Positions 34,255-44,650 of a DNA stretch of 64,000 nt are shown one piece after another (position 1 is the first letter of the stretch; the number at the start of each line of letters is the position of its first letter). The notes beneath the pieces were generated by a model. It did no database searches. It was not told the origin of the DNA and saw only the letters and a list, made by a program, of their open reading frames with translations. The position numbers and the translations under genes were made by a program. Location: positions 10,589,871 through 10,653,870 of the forward strand of contig OW804096.1 in the NCBI GenBank assembly GCA_942159475.1, written 5' to 3'. The DNA comes from Sthenelais limicola. Its lineage: Eukaryota; Annelida; Polychaeta; Phyllodocida; Sigalionidae.

Positions 34255-34345
34255 AACAACATGTAACAAGTTGGTGGAAGAAACATGAATATCACCCATG
34301 GTATGTGGTAATGAGTTTCATATTCTAAGTGACTGAAGCCAACTA
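34255..34345. repeat. Repeat J relic
   Basis: ACAAGTTGGTGGAAGAAACA, a TGAATATCACC block and TTCATATTCTAAGTGACTG then AAGCCAACTAGTTGG follow the order of the J foldback. The downstream J body is missing. Confidence 0.5.
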
Positions 34346-34447
34346 GTTGGTTATTTGAATTATTTAAGGATCAAAACCTTTTAGAGCTATTTTGTGGACC
34401 TTTCCCAAAAGCACTTTCGGTGGGTATAGTGGCAGGTTTGTACATAT

Positions 34448-34618
34448 GGGTCAGATTTTCAGAAAATGCACAATCTACAGTTCTACACGTCTCTCTAATT
34501 CTGTTAAATAAAAGTGAAAATTGATAAATATTAGGTATATTTGAGTGTATTCTATATTGTATTCATTCAATAAATCTGTCTGGTTATGTTGAACTGTATT
34601 TTTAACCTGGTTTATGTC
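34448..34618 (+). mobile_element. MITE-A copy 27, right end missing
   Basis: Starts GGGTCAGATTTTC with ATAT before it, and has CTACAGTTCTACACGTCT like copy 3. It stops near TAACCTGGTTTATGTCTTA. Confidence 0.85.
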
Positions 34619-34708
34619 TTAGATAGATAATTGGACTTGCACGCTCTATGACATAATGTAATGGGGGCAAAGTTTGTATTATGGTCAGCTGTTGCCCCTG
34701 TCTAATAA

Positions 34709-34911
34709 AGGTTGGTCTCCACTGGCTGCGATAAGCTCTGCGGTAAGCCTTGCAATGGTGCTGTGATGGTGAGGAGTGCATGGCGAGGTCCTGAGTACAT
34801 GATTCACTGACCATGTAGGCAAGGACCTCATCATTCCTCAACACCTACAGAACCAGCGCATACCATTGCAAGACTTACCACATAGCTTACCGCAGCCAGT
34901 GGAGACCACCC
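34709..34911. mobile_element. MITE-C copy 2
   Basis: Arms AGGTTGGTCTCCACTGGCTG and CAGCCAGTGGAGACCACCC. The longer centre holds a second foldback (AGGTCCTGAGTACATGATTC then TGTAGGCAAGGACCTCATC). Flanks ATAA and TTAA. Confidence 0.87.
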
Positions 34912-35973
34912 TTAACAGTAGACTAAGAATAAGGCCTACAACTCTGATTTATCACACTCACACTCACTGCAGTGATAGCTCTTAAACTGAAGTTTAAATC
35001 AAAATAATAGAAATCCCTGATGCCTTTCTGTTACTATAGCTATTCTTGTCCTGTGGCCATATGGTTCACAGGTCGTGTCGTCACTTCAATAACATTTGCT
35101 CTTTTATCAAGGCCGTGCTGAATATTAGCATGCGAACAGCCTTTCTGCCGCTGTTTTAGGTCCAGGAAGAAAATCACAGGCTCAGAGTACGCCATAAATT
35201 TGGAATGCAGGTTGCCCTTGTAAATACAAGGAGGCATATTTACGGGGAGAGTGTGCGTGGGAGGTATCTATAAATGGCCATCGACCATGGCTGATTAGGG
35301 TTGTAAGTTTAACGATAAGGACAAGGTGAATGAATTTGATGTTCTCCTAGTCTGCTCAGTTCGGGTTTTACAGTGTATTGTCCATTTCCTCCTGACAGTC
35401 TAGGCCCAAAGTTGAGAGACTCCCTTCAAATGAAGGGAAAGCCTCTCGCCTTAAACCGCACAGTCCCATTATAAGTCCATTAAGACCGCAAAATGCCATT
35501 ATATTCCCATAAAAATGTCAAGTCCTAGGCGAAAAAACCGAAGTATAGGCTGACATACCATCCTTATCTGATCTGAAGGTTTGGACCTAGAGTGCTGAGG
35601 TAGTATACTGCCTTCTAATTTTGTTCTACCAGTCTAATTGTTGGGGGTCCACGATCACCTACGGTAGTATACTATAATCTATTGTTGTATGATTTTTGAC
35701 TTGCAGGTGTATTCCAGTATAACTGCTTCTATTAGATATATCCAACTTCCAAAAGGAATTATCCAGGAAGCGTGCAGACCTAGAAGTCCTGCATTCGCAT
35801 ATTAGAGAAATAGATTGCAGATGCAAGATATATTTTCATAATTAATTGTAATCATTAAATCGCCTGTGACTAACACAAGGACCTTGAAAATGTATTTTGG
35901 GGGCTTAAAGAAAACCTAAAATGTGATGCATCAACGGCTATGCCCAGTGTTATAATATGTATGATCTCTAGAG
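34912..35973. other. Repeat-poor stretch
   Basis: Holds a small CCCTTCAAATGAAGGG hairpin near 35420. A 65-codon minus-strand frame at 35040-35237 lacks motifs. No gene. Confidence 0.4.
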
Positions 35974-36048
35974 TCCCCTATGGTCAAGTGGTTAGCATCT
36001 AGGACTGCCAATCTGGACATTGTGAATTTAAATGCCAGTGAAGGCAGC
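35974..36048 (+). pseudogene. tRNA-like relic
   Basis: TCCCCTATGGTCAAGTGGTT matches a tRNA 5' end with a good A box (TGGTCAAGTGG). The anticodon-loop region CTGCCAA would give a GCC anticodon. The B box is badly degraded (GTGAATTTAAAT) and the acceptor stem does not close. A T5 run follows at about 36050. It could be a dead tRNA or the head of a tRNA-derived SINE. Confidence 0.5.
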
Positions 36049-36716
36049 CTTTTTATATTTGTCTCATTTTCGAGTCATTTTATTTTCTCATTATAATAAT
36101 ATTTTCACATCTGGGAGTCGGATTTATTTTAAACTCAAACATGTAGTTATTGACGCGATTCCCTTTTGATTGGTAAAAGAATTAGAGAGTCTAAGATCAA
36201 ATTAAGGGAGAAAAGTCCATTGGATGAGGTTTGGAGATACATAGACTCTCTGTTATAGAGGTATGGGTGGCAGTCATAAGCTTGTGTTTATTTTTGGCGA
36301 AAATGGTTTTCGCACGGGCCACGATACGTCTAGAAATGCATCTATAATATTGGGATTAGGATATCACATGTGAGGACATCGCATGTGATATAACATATCC
36401 ATTATTTAGCATATGGCACATTAAATATAATTATGAAGTATTGCAATGCACCTAGGTGTACACTACTTGTGAATGGTATCTAGCGTGAGTTCTACTTTAA
36501 ATACAAGATATATTCACAAGATCATTTGATTTTCAAAAAAGAATACTTCCCTACATGTTAGAATGTAATCCTAAAGAAAATGGAGACTCAGTTAGAATTT
36601 ACAATATCAGCCCACTGTTAGCACTAAAAACAGGGAGTTGGAGGATGGCGTGTTGGCGGTACGGTGTAAAATCTAGAAACCTGAATGATAAAGTATCTGA
36701 TTCAGTGCCATATATA
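36049..36716. other. Spacer, nothing recognised
   Basis: AT-rich. Contains ATATCACATGTG...CGCATGTGATAT, a small inverted repeat near 36360-36392. Confidence 0.4.
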
Positions 36717-36830
36717 TAGAATAGAATAGGATAGAATAATCTTTTATTTGTCTAAGTGGTACAGGAGATATAGACAAACAGGTCTACAGGCCTCTGGGAA
36801 GGTAAAAGCTCTTCCAGCCGTTACCTTTAA
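36717..36830 (-). mobile_element. Retroposon 3' end with (ATTCT)n tail
   Basis: On the minus strand: GGTAACGGCTGGAAGAGC, CCCAGAGGCCTGTAGACC, CACTTAGACAAATAAAAGAT, then TATTCTATCCTATTCTATTC. A polyadenylation-like AATAAA followed by a short tandem tail suggests a non-LTR 3' end. The clade is not determined. Confidence 0.5.
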
Positions 36831-36836
36831 ATATGT

Positions 36837-37212
36837 AATATGTAATCCATTTAAGGAAAATGAGTCATAAATCGCAAATTATGGACTTTGAGATATAACC
36901 ATATCTGAAAAGAGGAGATCAAGGCGGTTCCAATGATAGTAAACACTAGGACACCTAATACATAGTTCTATATTTTAAGTTCTGGATGGGTAATTATCAG
37001 TAAAGTAACTGAATATACTCCATACGAAGTCCTTCAAAACGGAAGGATATATATTCAATACAATGTCCCTAAATCTGTTACATGGATTAATATGACTATA
37101 AGTGCTAGACCCTCTAAAAATCAGAATATTTCAATTAAGAGATCTTGTGAAAAAATACTTTGAAAAATATATATTTTGCGACTTGTGACTCATTTTCCTG
37201 GATCACATCACA
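36837..37212 (-). mobile_element. MITE-D copy, reverse orientation
   Basis: TTTAAGGAAAATGAGTCATA at one end and GTGACTCATTTTCCTGGATC then ACATCACA at the other. Interior is the reverse complement of the 4130 copy (GAGATCAAGGCGGTTCCAAT, ACTTTGAAAAATATATATTT). Confidence 0.82.
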
Positions 37213-37638
37213 TATCTTCAAAGAATATGTAAAATAGACCATGTACTGTCGGAGTCTTCCTTTGATTTGTAAAATATCTTCCTAACCCCAGTATTTCAAG
37301 AATATCTAACACTGGATACCATAGTGAATTCTTAAAAACCTGTCATAAAAAATACCAATCTTAACACACAACATTCACCCAATAATTAACTGAAATTTCG
37401 AAAATTCACATAATTGACACAATTTTACATTAATTACCCTAAAACTTGTAGTAAACCTTGCTTCAAAACAAGACATGTCCATTAATTAAAAAAACGGTGT
37501 GCTGATTAAAAAGACATAATTAGAACTCAGATCATCTTCCATTATTAGCAATACAAACTAGGAGCAGGAGTATCATCTCAAGGGCAAAAAAGTCATTTAA
37601 ATCTCAAGGACAAAAAGGCATTTAAAGATGTAACTTTG
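37213..37638. other. Spacer, nothing recognised
   Basis: AT-rich DNA between a MITE-D and a MITE-B fragment. No gene. Confidence 0.35.
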
Positions 37639-37720
37639 AAGGGCACGGTCCACCAAGCTGATTTCCATGCGATTTTTACATTACTTAGTGGATAAGGTGT
37701 CTCTGCGGCCCTTCAGATGG
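37639..37720. mobile_element. MITE-B fragment
   Basis: GGTCCACCAAGCTGATTTCC and GATAAGGTGTCTCTGCGGC match the left half and centre. The right arm is missing. Confidence 0.65.
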
Positions 37721-37770
37721 TAAAAATATAAGAACAGCTTCATATGAGCAGAATTAGGAGACAAAGATAT

Positions 37771-38006
37771 GGGTCAGATTTTCAGAAAATGTACAATTGG
37801 CAGATCAACATATTTTGTAAACTGTGCTAAATCGGACTGAAATATCATCAACACTAGGTATATATGGGTGTATTTGGTTTGATTCTTGATTCAAACAGTC
37901 TGTTTGGTTATGTTGAACTGTATTTTGAACCTGATTTTTGTCTTACATTTGGGTTATTTGAGAGAATTGGTGAAGGTGAATTGTACATTTTCTGAAAATC
38001 TGACCC
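37771..38006 (+). mobile_element. MITE-A copy 28 (type A3)
   Basis: Ends GGGTCAGATTTTC and GAAAATCTGACCC with ATAT flanks. Nearly identical to copy 24 through the interior. Confidence 0.93.
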
Positions 38007-38102
38007 ATATGTACTGTCTGACTTTTCCTGATCCCAATATTAAACAAGACCTTGGTTCTCATTATGTATTCCGAGATATTCGTATTGTATCTAGGTATAT
38101 AT

Positions 38103-38337
38103 GGGTCAGATTTTCAGAAAATGTACAATTGTCAGCTCTATAAATTTGGTAGCTTCTGCTAAATAGGACTGTTATATAATAAATGTTATGTATATCTGAG
38201 TAATTTTGGCATTGTGATGATTAAAACTATCTCTTCCTTCGTGTTAAACTGCAATTTGAACGTAATTTTTCTCTTACATTCGGATTATTTGAGGGGGATA
38301 GGGTGAGGTGAATTGTACATTTTCACAAAATCTGACC
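38103..38337 (+). mobile_element. MITE-A copy 29 (diverged)
   Basis: Left end GGGTCAGATTTTC, right end CAAAATCTGACC. The interior is unusually diverged (GTCAGCTCTATAAATTTGG, GGGGGATAGGGTGAGG). It lies less than 100 bp after copy 28, in the same direction. Confidence 0.85.
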
Positions 38338-38572
38338 AATATCTGTTGTATTTCTCAACAATCGTACACAATACACAGCCAGCAATTTAGTGTATTGACC
38401 AAATTTCAATACAAGCTTTAAAATCCAGAAAACACTCAATTTCACATAATATTCGTACCTTCAAACCCTGCCAAACATAAATACAAGACAAATCCATTAA
38501 CCAAATAACAGCATTGTCTTCCAAATGAAGACAATTTAATTGGTGTCTATTCAGAGTATCTTCCCATTAGAC

Positions 38573-38768
38573 CCTGCCCACACACAGCCGATTTTCCCCC
38601 CGATTGCCCCCCTATTTGGCTCTCCTGATGAATCCTATGATCTCATTTCAAATCCTGGTTTATGTTTTTGAAATAACATAAACCAGGATTGGAAATGAAG
38701 TCCTAGGACTCAGCGGAAGACCCAAATCGGGGGGCAATCGGGAGGAAAATCGGCAGTGTGTGGGCAGG
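38573..38768. mobile_element. GC-rich hairpin element I
   Basis: Terminal inverted repeats of about 40 bp, left CCTGCCCACACACAGCCGAT then TTTCCCCCCGATTGCCCCCC, with only two mismatches to the right arm. An inner pair, AATCCTGGTTTATGTTTTTG / AACATAAACCAGGATT, makes nearly the whole 196 bp foldable. Single copy here. Confidence 0.85.
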
Positions 38769-38839
38769 TTTTTAGGAGTAGTAAAAGGTAGCAGTAGGAA
38801 GATGAAGTCAAGGATACAGCAGAAGATAAAGCTCAATCT

Positions 38840-39074
38840 GGGTCAGATTTTCAGAAAATGTACAATTCAACTTCGCCAATCTTATCAAATAACTCCAATT
38901 TCAGACGAAAATAAAGTTCAAAATACAGTTTAACCTAACCAAACAGATTGCTAGAATCAATGCAATGCCGAATATACTCGAATTTACCTTGTATTGACCA
39001 AATTTCAGCCTAATTTAGCAGAATTCACTCAATGTGTACCGCTGCCAATTGTACATTTTCTGAAAGTCTGACCC
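38840..39074 (-). mobile_element. MITE-A copy 30 (type A1)
   Basis: Ends GGGTCAGATTTTC and GAAAGTCTGACCC. Flanks ATCT and ATTA. Shares CAATCTTATCAAATAACTCC with copy 35, marking a recent subgroup. Confidence 0.92.
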
Positions 39075-39500
39075 ATTAGTTGTAGTACAAAGTAGCAGTA
39101 GGAGGCTGAAGTCAAGGATACAGAGAGTAAAGCTGAAGCTGAAGGTGAATCTATTGACCAACATTTATCGAGCAGCTCCTGAAGCGTTCATGCTCATCTA
39201 CATCCTGCTCACAATAAGAAGAGCAACTTAATCCATAGCACACTTCAATACCTGCCCTAAAACCTGCCGCAGTCAGTTAGCTCCTGGTGCCACCGCACCT
39301 GAACGACATTTCACGCGCTAACAAAAAGCGGCGCAATTAGCCGAGCAATAGAAGCCTTGCTTCTGCCACTGTCGATGTCTGCATAGTAAAAGACTCTGCA
39401 ATAATACTATGGAATGAATAGGCTGCAGAGAATGGAGTCTCGGAAACAATGTGCCAGCAGAACAAAGCCCGGTCAGAACCCCACTCAACAAAATGCATCT
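39075..39500. other. Spacer, nothing recognised
   Basis: The phrase AAAGTAGCAGTAGGAGGCTG at about 39090 repeats, with changes, sequence at 38778 before copy 30, a short local duplication flanking that MITE. Confidence 0.4.
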
Positions 39501-39735
39501 GGGTCAGATTTTCTGAAAATGTACAATTCGCCTTCATTAATTCTCTCAAATAACCTAAATTAAAAACAGAAATGAGCTTCAAAATGCAGTTTAACATAGC
39601 AGAACTGATACTTTAAATCAATTCGACACTGAATATACTCAGATACATCCAGTATTCAATATTTTTCAGCCTAATTTAGCAGAACTTCCTAAATGTGTGG
39701 AGCTGCCAATTGTACATTTTGGGAAAATCTGACCC
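39501..39735 (-). mobile_element. MITE-A copy 31 (type A2)
   Basis: Ends GGGTCAGATTTTC and GAAAATCTGACCC. Flanks ATCT and ATCT match exactly, with no TA. Confidence 0.93.
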
Positions 39736-39754
39736 ATCTGGGGTAAGATCCATC

Positions 39755-39825
39755 TAGGTTCTGCCCAGGCGGTTCTACCCAGGCAGTTCTGCCCAGGCTA
39801 TGGTTTTCCCCGGCGGAGTTCTGCC
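39755..39825. repeat. Tandem GTTCTGCCCAGGC units
   Basis: Three to four imperfect 15-16 bp units between MITE-A copy 31 and MITE-C copy 3. Confidence 0.75.
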
Positions 39826-39829
39826 CTAA

Positions 39830-40048
39830 AGGGTGGTCTCCACTGGCTGTTGTAAGCTCTGTGGTAAGCTCGGTAAGCCTTGCGATGGTTTGTGCTAGTT
39901 CTGTAGGTAGAGAGGAATGACGAGGCCTTGCCTACATGGTCAGTGAACCATGTAGGCAGGACCTCACCACTCCTCAACAACACAGCACCATTGCACAGCT
40001 TACCACAGAGCTTACCACAGAGCTTACCGCAGCCAGTGGGGACCACCC
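39830..40048. mobile_element. MITE-C copy 3
   Basis: Arms AGGGTGGTCTCCACTGGCTG and CAGCCAGTGGGGACCACCC; centre with GACGAGGCCTTGCCTACATG/CATGTAGGCAGGACCTCACC. Flanks CTAA and TTAA. The 136- and 77-codon frames over it are readings of the repeat. Confidence 0.88.
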
Positions 40049-41022
40049 TTAACACAACAGAAAACAGGCGAGATAGTACAAGTTCCGTAAAAGTGACAGA
40101 AAGGCTCTTGTTGGTCTTACCCAGAACCCTACCTTCCTGTCTACACACATTGTTATTATGATAGAAATCTGGCTCTAACACAACCGCCCTATTACACCCA
40201 AGCCACACACTGCTAAAGGCCGGGGTCTCCTGTCAAAGCAGGCATTTTCCTTCAGTAAGCCATTCACCTGCTGGTGCAAGGAGCGCAGCCTGTGGTGCTC
40301 CCTTCCTCCCACTGAATGCCAATGTGCTCACACTCCTCCTCACACTGCGAGTAACTCGCCTCAACTCCTCCCTCTCCACTCCTCTCTAAGCAGCCAGGCG
40401 CATGGGAAGAACAAGACGGAGCGGGACGAGTCTTGCTTCTTCTGGTGCAAGAAAGTTCAAGCAAGGGAAAACAGAACCAAGTTGTTTGTAAACTGTTGGC
40501 AAATGTTACTGAAAAAGCGGTGGCGAATGAAGGTGATTTGTCTTGGAAATGAATGGGAAATCAATTGCTTAGGACAATTTGGCATTGATTGATGCTATGC
40601 TGTTGCTCGAGGTGGAGTCTGTGAAAAAAGAAGAAATCTGGACATCAAGGACAAGTGGGACTGAGGACTAGACGGTGCTGGAGGCTTGCCATATATATAA
40701 ATGTGTGTGGCGTGATTGTATATGCCTGCCGTGATACTCACTCACTATAAGGATCCATAGCACAATCGAGGAGTCTTCAAGACCGTTTATCAACTTTTTT
40801 ATTTGTGGAACCTCTTTGGAAAACCTTGAATACATTGACAAATTTGGATATAAAGTATATATCATAGCCCATCAACCTCGTCCGATTATATCAAGGGTTG
40901 CATTTTGGTCTGGGTTTGTTTTGATTTTATGATGTAGTGTTAGCAGACGACATTTAATAGCAGACGACATTTGTACAACTTTCACGCTGAACAAAGGAAA
41001 TAATGTCTCAACATGTATAAGG
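40049..41022. other. Repeat-poor stretch with an M-like fragment
   Basis: GTGACAGAAAGGCTCTTGTT followed by GGTCTTACCCAGAACC near 40095-40130 resembles one minisatellite M unit. The GC-richer patch at 40260-40460 has a 66-codon minus frame without motifs. Confidence 0.4.
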
Positions 41023-41051
41023 ATTGCCTGGGTTCGATTCCCAGCATTACA
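41023..41051 (+). repeat. tRNA-type T-arm / B-box match
   Basis: CTGGGTTCGATTCCCAG is a perfect 5-bp stem with a 7-base loop containing the B-box GGTTCGATTCC. No convincing acceptor stem or A box lies upstream, so it is probably a tRNA-derived SINE fragment or a chance B box. Confidence 0.35.
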
Positions 41052-41325
41052 AATTGTTGATTGTGAATAATTAAGGAAGGAGCGGCATCTAAATTGGATT
41101 GTATTGCTTCCCATCCACGAAGATTTAGTTGTAATTTTAAGGATGAATTATTAGAAAAAGACAAAGAAGTCGCTGGTCAGGAATATAACGGAGATGGACA
41201 AAACTACCTGTCAGGATAAATTGTGATGGAACACATGAAAACAGATGGAGAAAGATACCCAGGAAATACTACAGGTAATGTATTGCCTTTATTTGCAGGA
41301 TTTCTTTTAGAGTATTCCCTACTTT

Positions 41326-41558
41326 GGTCAGGTTTTCAGAAAATGTACAATTGGCAGCTCTACACATTTAGTAAATTCTGCTAAATTCGAGCGAAAAATG
41401 ATAAATACCAGGTATATCTGAGTATATTTGGTATCGAGTTGATTCAAAGGATGTGTTTGGTTATGTTGAATTGTGTTTAGAATCTCATTTTTGCAATAAA
41501 TCTGGGTTATTTGGGAGGATTTCTGAATGTGAATTGTGCATTTTCTGGAAGTCACTCA
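41326..41558 (+). mobile_element. MITE-A copy 32 (type A2-like, degraded right end)
   Basis: Left end GGTCAGGTTTTC; right end TTTTCTGGAAGTCACTCA, a decayed form of the variant end CTGGCGACTTCACCC. Interior AATCTCATTTTTGC. Confidence 0.82.
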
Positions 41559-41696
41559 GGGATGAGGTCTCTAGTATGTCAAAATTAGAAAAATAAGTAA
41601 GGGAAAAAAGCATACTTTCGCCGAAATAAAAAGGAGAGGATCAGCTCTTGAAGGCTATACCTTTCTTTTCTCTTTTCTTAATATTCAGATGAGTAA

Positions 41697-41935
41697 GTGA
41701 GTGAGGTTGGTTGCTTTACGCCCTTATCAACACATTTAATATGGTTGTATCAAGGGCGGGAGAGCTGAGAGGGAGGCAGTTTATGATCATACCCAGGAAA
41801 TAGAGATACAGAAGAAGGGAGAGAGAGACAGAGAAAAGAGACAGAAAGGCACTTTATGGTCATACCCAGGAAATAGAGATAGAGAAGAAGGGAGAGAGAC
41901 AGAGAGAAAAAGAGACAGAAAGGCACTGCCTACTT
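41697..41935. repeat. Minisatellite M, second array
   Basis: GTGAGTGAGGTTGGTTGCTT then TACGCCCTTATC, followed by at least two complete units of GGCACTTTATGGTCATACCC plus a GAGA-rich block. Homologous to 500-736. Confidence 0.75.
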
Positions 41936-41964
41936 CTTAAGAGAAGAGTTCTGAGTATGCATAT

Positions 41965-42199
41965 GGGTCAGATTTTCAGAAAATGTACAATTGGCAGCTG
42001 TACACATTTAGTAAATTCTGCTAAATTAAGCTGCAATTTGGCTAATACTAGGTAAATTCGAGTATATTCGGCATTGCATTGATTCTAGCAATCTGTTTGG
42101 TTAGGTTGAACTGTATTTTGAACTTTATTTTCGTCTTAAATTAGGGTTATTTGAGAGGATTGGCGAAGTTGAATTGTACATTTTCAGAAAATCTGACCC
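41965..42199 (+). mobile_element. MITE-A copy 33 (type A1)
   Basis: Perfect terminal repeats GGGTCAGATTTTC/GAAAATCTGACCC and ATAT flanks. Close to family consensus. Confidence 0.94.
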
Positions 42200-42717
42200 A
42201 TATAATGTAGTGCCTCTCCCTCCTCTGACGTTATGTGGTATGTGCCAAACGAAAGAGAAAAAGAAGGTGAAATTGATGTATCTTAATGAAGGAAAGACTA
42301 TTATGAAGATTTGAAATAGTCTCTTCGCCTACTAGACAATGAACATGTACATTATATCAGGAATAATGCATTTTATTTTGTTTTCATTTGTAAATGAAAT
42401 AAAGGTAAAAATGTCAAATTTTCTTGAAATACACTATACACGATAAGATCAATGTCTCAATGACGTCTTAGCACCTTCGTAAATTGACCACTATAAAGGG
42501 TGTATGATACGAGGGTTGCTGCATACCCTCATGCATTTCACGGTGGTAAGACGTCTGTCAGACTAGTCTGCGTAAGAAATTAAAGAAATTAAAGAAAATA
42601 AATGGGCAGTGTTTTAATTGAGTTTAAAAGGAAAAGGGAAGAAAAAAAGTAAGAAACATTACTTGCCTTCCCCCCCCCCCCTACACAAACGCCCTTCCCT
42701 CTAAGTTCCTTCTTTAA
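42200..42717. other. Spacer, nothing recognised
   Basis: AT-rich, with a C10-12 run near 42671. No gene. Confidence 0.35.
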
Positions 42718-42937
42718 GCCTGGGTTCCACCGCCCCGCTACTTCTCCCGCTACTCCTCCTGTTTATTTGGTCCTACTACTTTTAGAAGCGGGAGCAAGTA
42801 GCGGGGGGGGGGGGGTAGCAGTTTCGATTTAAATATTAAAATGGCTACTTCCCATTACTTCCCATTGCTTCTAAAGTAGCGGGACCAAAGAAACGGGAGG
42901 AGTAGCGGCAGAAGTAGCGTGGCAGTGGAACCTAGGC
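42718..42937. mobile_element. MITE-E copy 1 (TTAA-type foldback)
   Basis: Arms GCCTGGGTTCCACCGCCCCG and GCGTGGCAGTGGAACCTAGGC. Repeated CTACTTCTCCCGCTACTCC and GCGGGAGCAAGTAGC blocks make extended pairing. Flanks TTAA and TTTA. A G11 run lies in the centre. Confidence 0.85.
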
Positions 42938-43333
42938 TTTAGTGCAAACTTTGCGCTTCCCTCTTCTTTTCATTCCAGTCGTATTTCACAAAACAGATGG
43001 ATTATAGGGCCCATGTTCGTATTCTGACAGATACGAAACAAATGAGATAAAGAAGATAACAATGTTTGGTTCCGCTAGTGAGATCTAGAACATCAAATTA
43101 GAATGGCCCATTGTTTTCCCTTGAAGACGATATAGATTCACGATTAGATGGGAAAACTGGTGATGAATTAGTCTTTTGATTGTATCTTCCCTAGCTTTAA
43201 AGTCCAAAAGTGAATTACCCTTCATATCAAGTGACGAAAAAATGAGGACGAATGGCTGACTTTGTGTGTATATCTTTGTTATGGCAATGATGTATTAAGA
43301 TGTAGTAGTTGATGGTACTATCTCTATATATAT
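42938..43333. other. Spacer, nothing recognised
   Basis: AT-rich DNA between MITE-E copy 1 and MITE-A copy 34. No gene. Confidence 0.35.
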
Positions 43334-43567
43334 GGGTCAGATTTTCAGAAAATGTACAATGACAGCTGTACACATTTAGTAAATTCTGTTAAATTAGGCT
43401 GCAATTTAGCCAATACTAGTTAAATTCGAGTATATTCAGCATTGCATTGATTCTAGCAATCTGTTTGGTTAGGTTTAACTGTATTTTGAACATTATTTTC
43501 GTCTGAAATTTGGGTTATTTGAGAAGATTGGCGAAGTTGAATTGTACATTTTCAGAAACCCTGACCC
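43334..43567 (+). mobile_element. MITE-A copy 34 (type A1)
   Basis: Ends GGGTCAGATTTTC and GAAACCCTGACCC, flanks ATAT and ATAT. Confidence 0.93.
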
Positions 43568-43980
43568 ATATATGTGTCTCCTTGTAAACTGGTAGGATAA
43601 CCTTATAGGTTATTCACCATAGTAAAACAGACCATTTGGGACTGCTATGCGAATGCAATGACGGGGTAATTTTAGGGAAATATACCTTATCAAAGGAGAT
43701 TAATCTAAATACAAAACTAATGTCCAATGATCAGATCTTTCATTCTGCAGTACTAAGGAACAAAGAGAGAAATAATCGTTGATAATAGATTGTGGTCGAC
43801 TTATCTTTTTTCGCTTGTTATTGTATTCCATACAACAGTAGACTTTCTTCCTTTTTCAGGTTGGTCAAATAACCATACTGTCTCTATGGTTTTTACTAAA
43901 AGTAATTTCAAGTCCATGATTGAATTAGTATTGTTTCTTGCTCAGAATACAATTGTAAGTGCCCAACATGAAGATGAAAA
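43568..43980. other. Spacer, nothing recognised
   Basis: The 73-codon frame at 43790-44011 may be the last part of a retroposon given the tail that follows, but no motif is visible. Confidence 0.35.
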
Positions 43981-44056
43981 CCTGCCTATGCCAAAGGGCC
44001 TTCTTCTATAGCGGTTTAAAAACTGGATAAAATCTTTTTAAATCTAAATCCAAATA
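43981..44056 (+). mobile_element. Possible retroposon 3' end
   Basis: GGTTTAAAAACTGGATAAAA then TCTTTTTAAATCTAAATCC: a TAAA signal followed by a TCTAAA-type tail as in the 14083 and 23847 fragments, although the preceding sequence differs. Confidence 0.4.
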
Positions 44057-44062
44057 ATAATT

Positions 44063-44650
44063 TATTTATTATATGCGCATGCTATATGAGAGGTGCTATA
44101 AGTGGGGTGCTATAAAAATATTCATATAGTACGCGTACTATAAAAATGTAGAACTTTGTCTAAAAATAGCTCTGTTGATATGCTTTGTGGGCTTTGGCTC
44201 TTCACAAAGCAGCTAAACAAATCTCCATGATCGGTAATCCACTGTGATTCTGGTACTATGATTATAGAAATACATAATAAAAACCAAATCATTAAATAGA
44301 GCATTAAATTTTCTATCGAATGATATAAGTTTTATTAATGTAGCTTAAGAAATAGTCGCGATATGAACTTTTTAATTCAACAGTATCAGTAGGCCTAAAT
44401 ACTGCATGATCACAGTGGGCACTGTTGTAGGCCTACTAACAGGGCTGTCCGCGGGGCAGCGGGGCAGCGGGGCTCTCTGAGACTTCTTTAATATTTTATC
44501 AGTGATATCTGAAGACATATCATTGATCAAATTTCATGCACATATAATAAATATAGAATGGAACTCCTATGGCATCGTGCTTATGTGGACGAATCTCGTC
44601 CAATAAATTTTCGATTATTGCCAGCTGGTCCCATTCCCTCTATTTATACA
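44063..44650 (+). repeat. Repeat K, copy 3
   Basis: Begins TATTATATGCGCATGCTATA, has GTACGCGTAC in place of the GGACGCGTCC palindrome, and ends near GTGCTTATGTGGACGAATC, CGATTATTGCCAGCTGGTCC and CCATTCCCTCTA. The GC-rich centre has a CGGGGCAGCGGGGCAG expansion. Confidence 0.75.

Noticed and set aside
39798..40208. 136-codon minus-strand open frame, the longest in the window
   Set aside because: It lies over MITE-C copy 3 and flanking repeat DNA, has no domain, and the opposite strand is open too.
41023..41051. Functional tRNA gene
   Set aside because: Only the T arm is intact; no acceptor stem, D arm or A box can be matched upstream.
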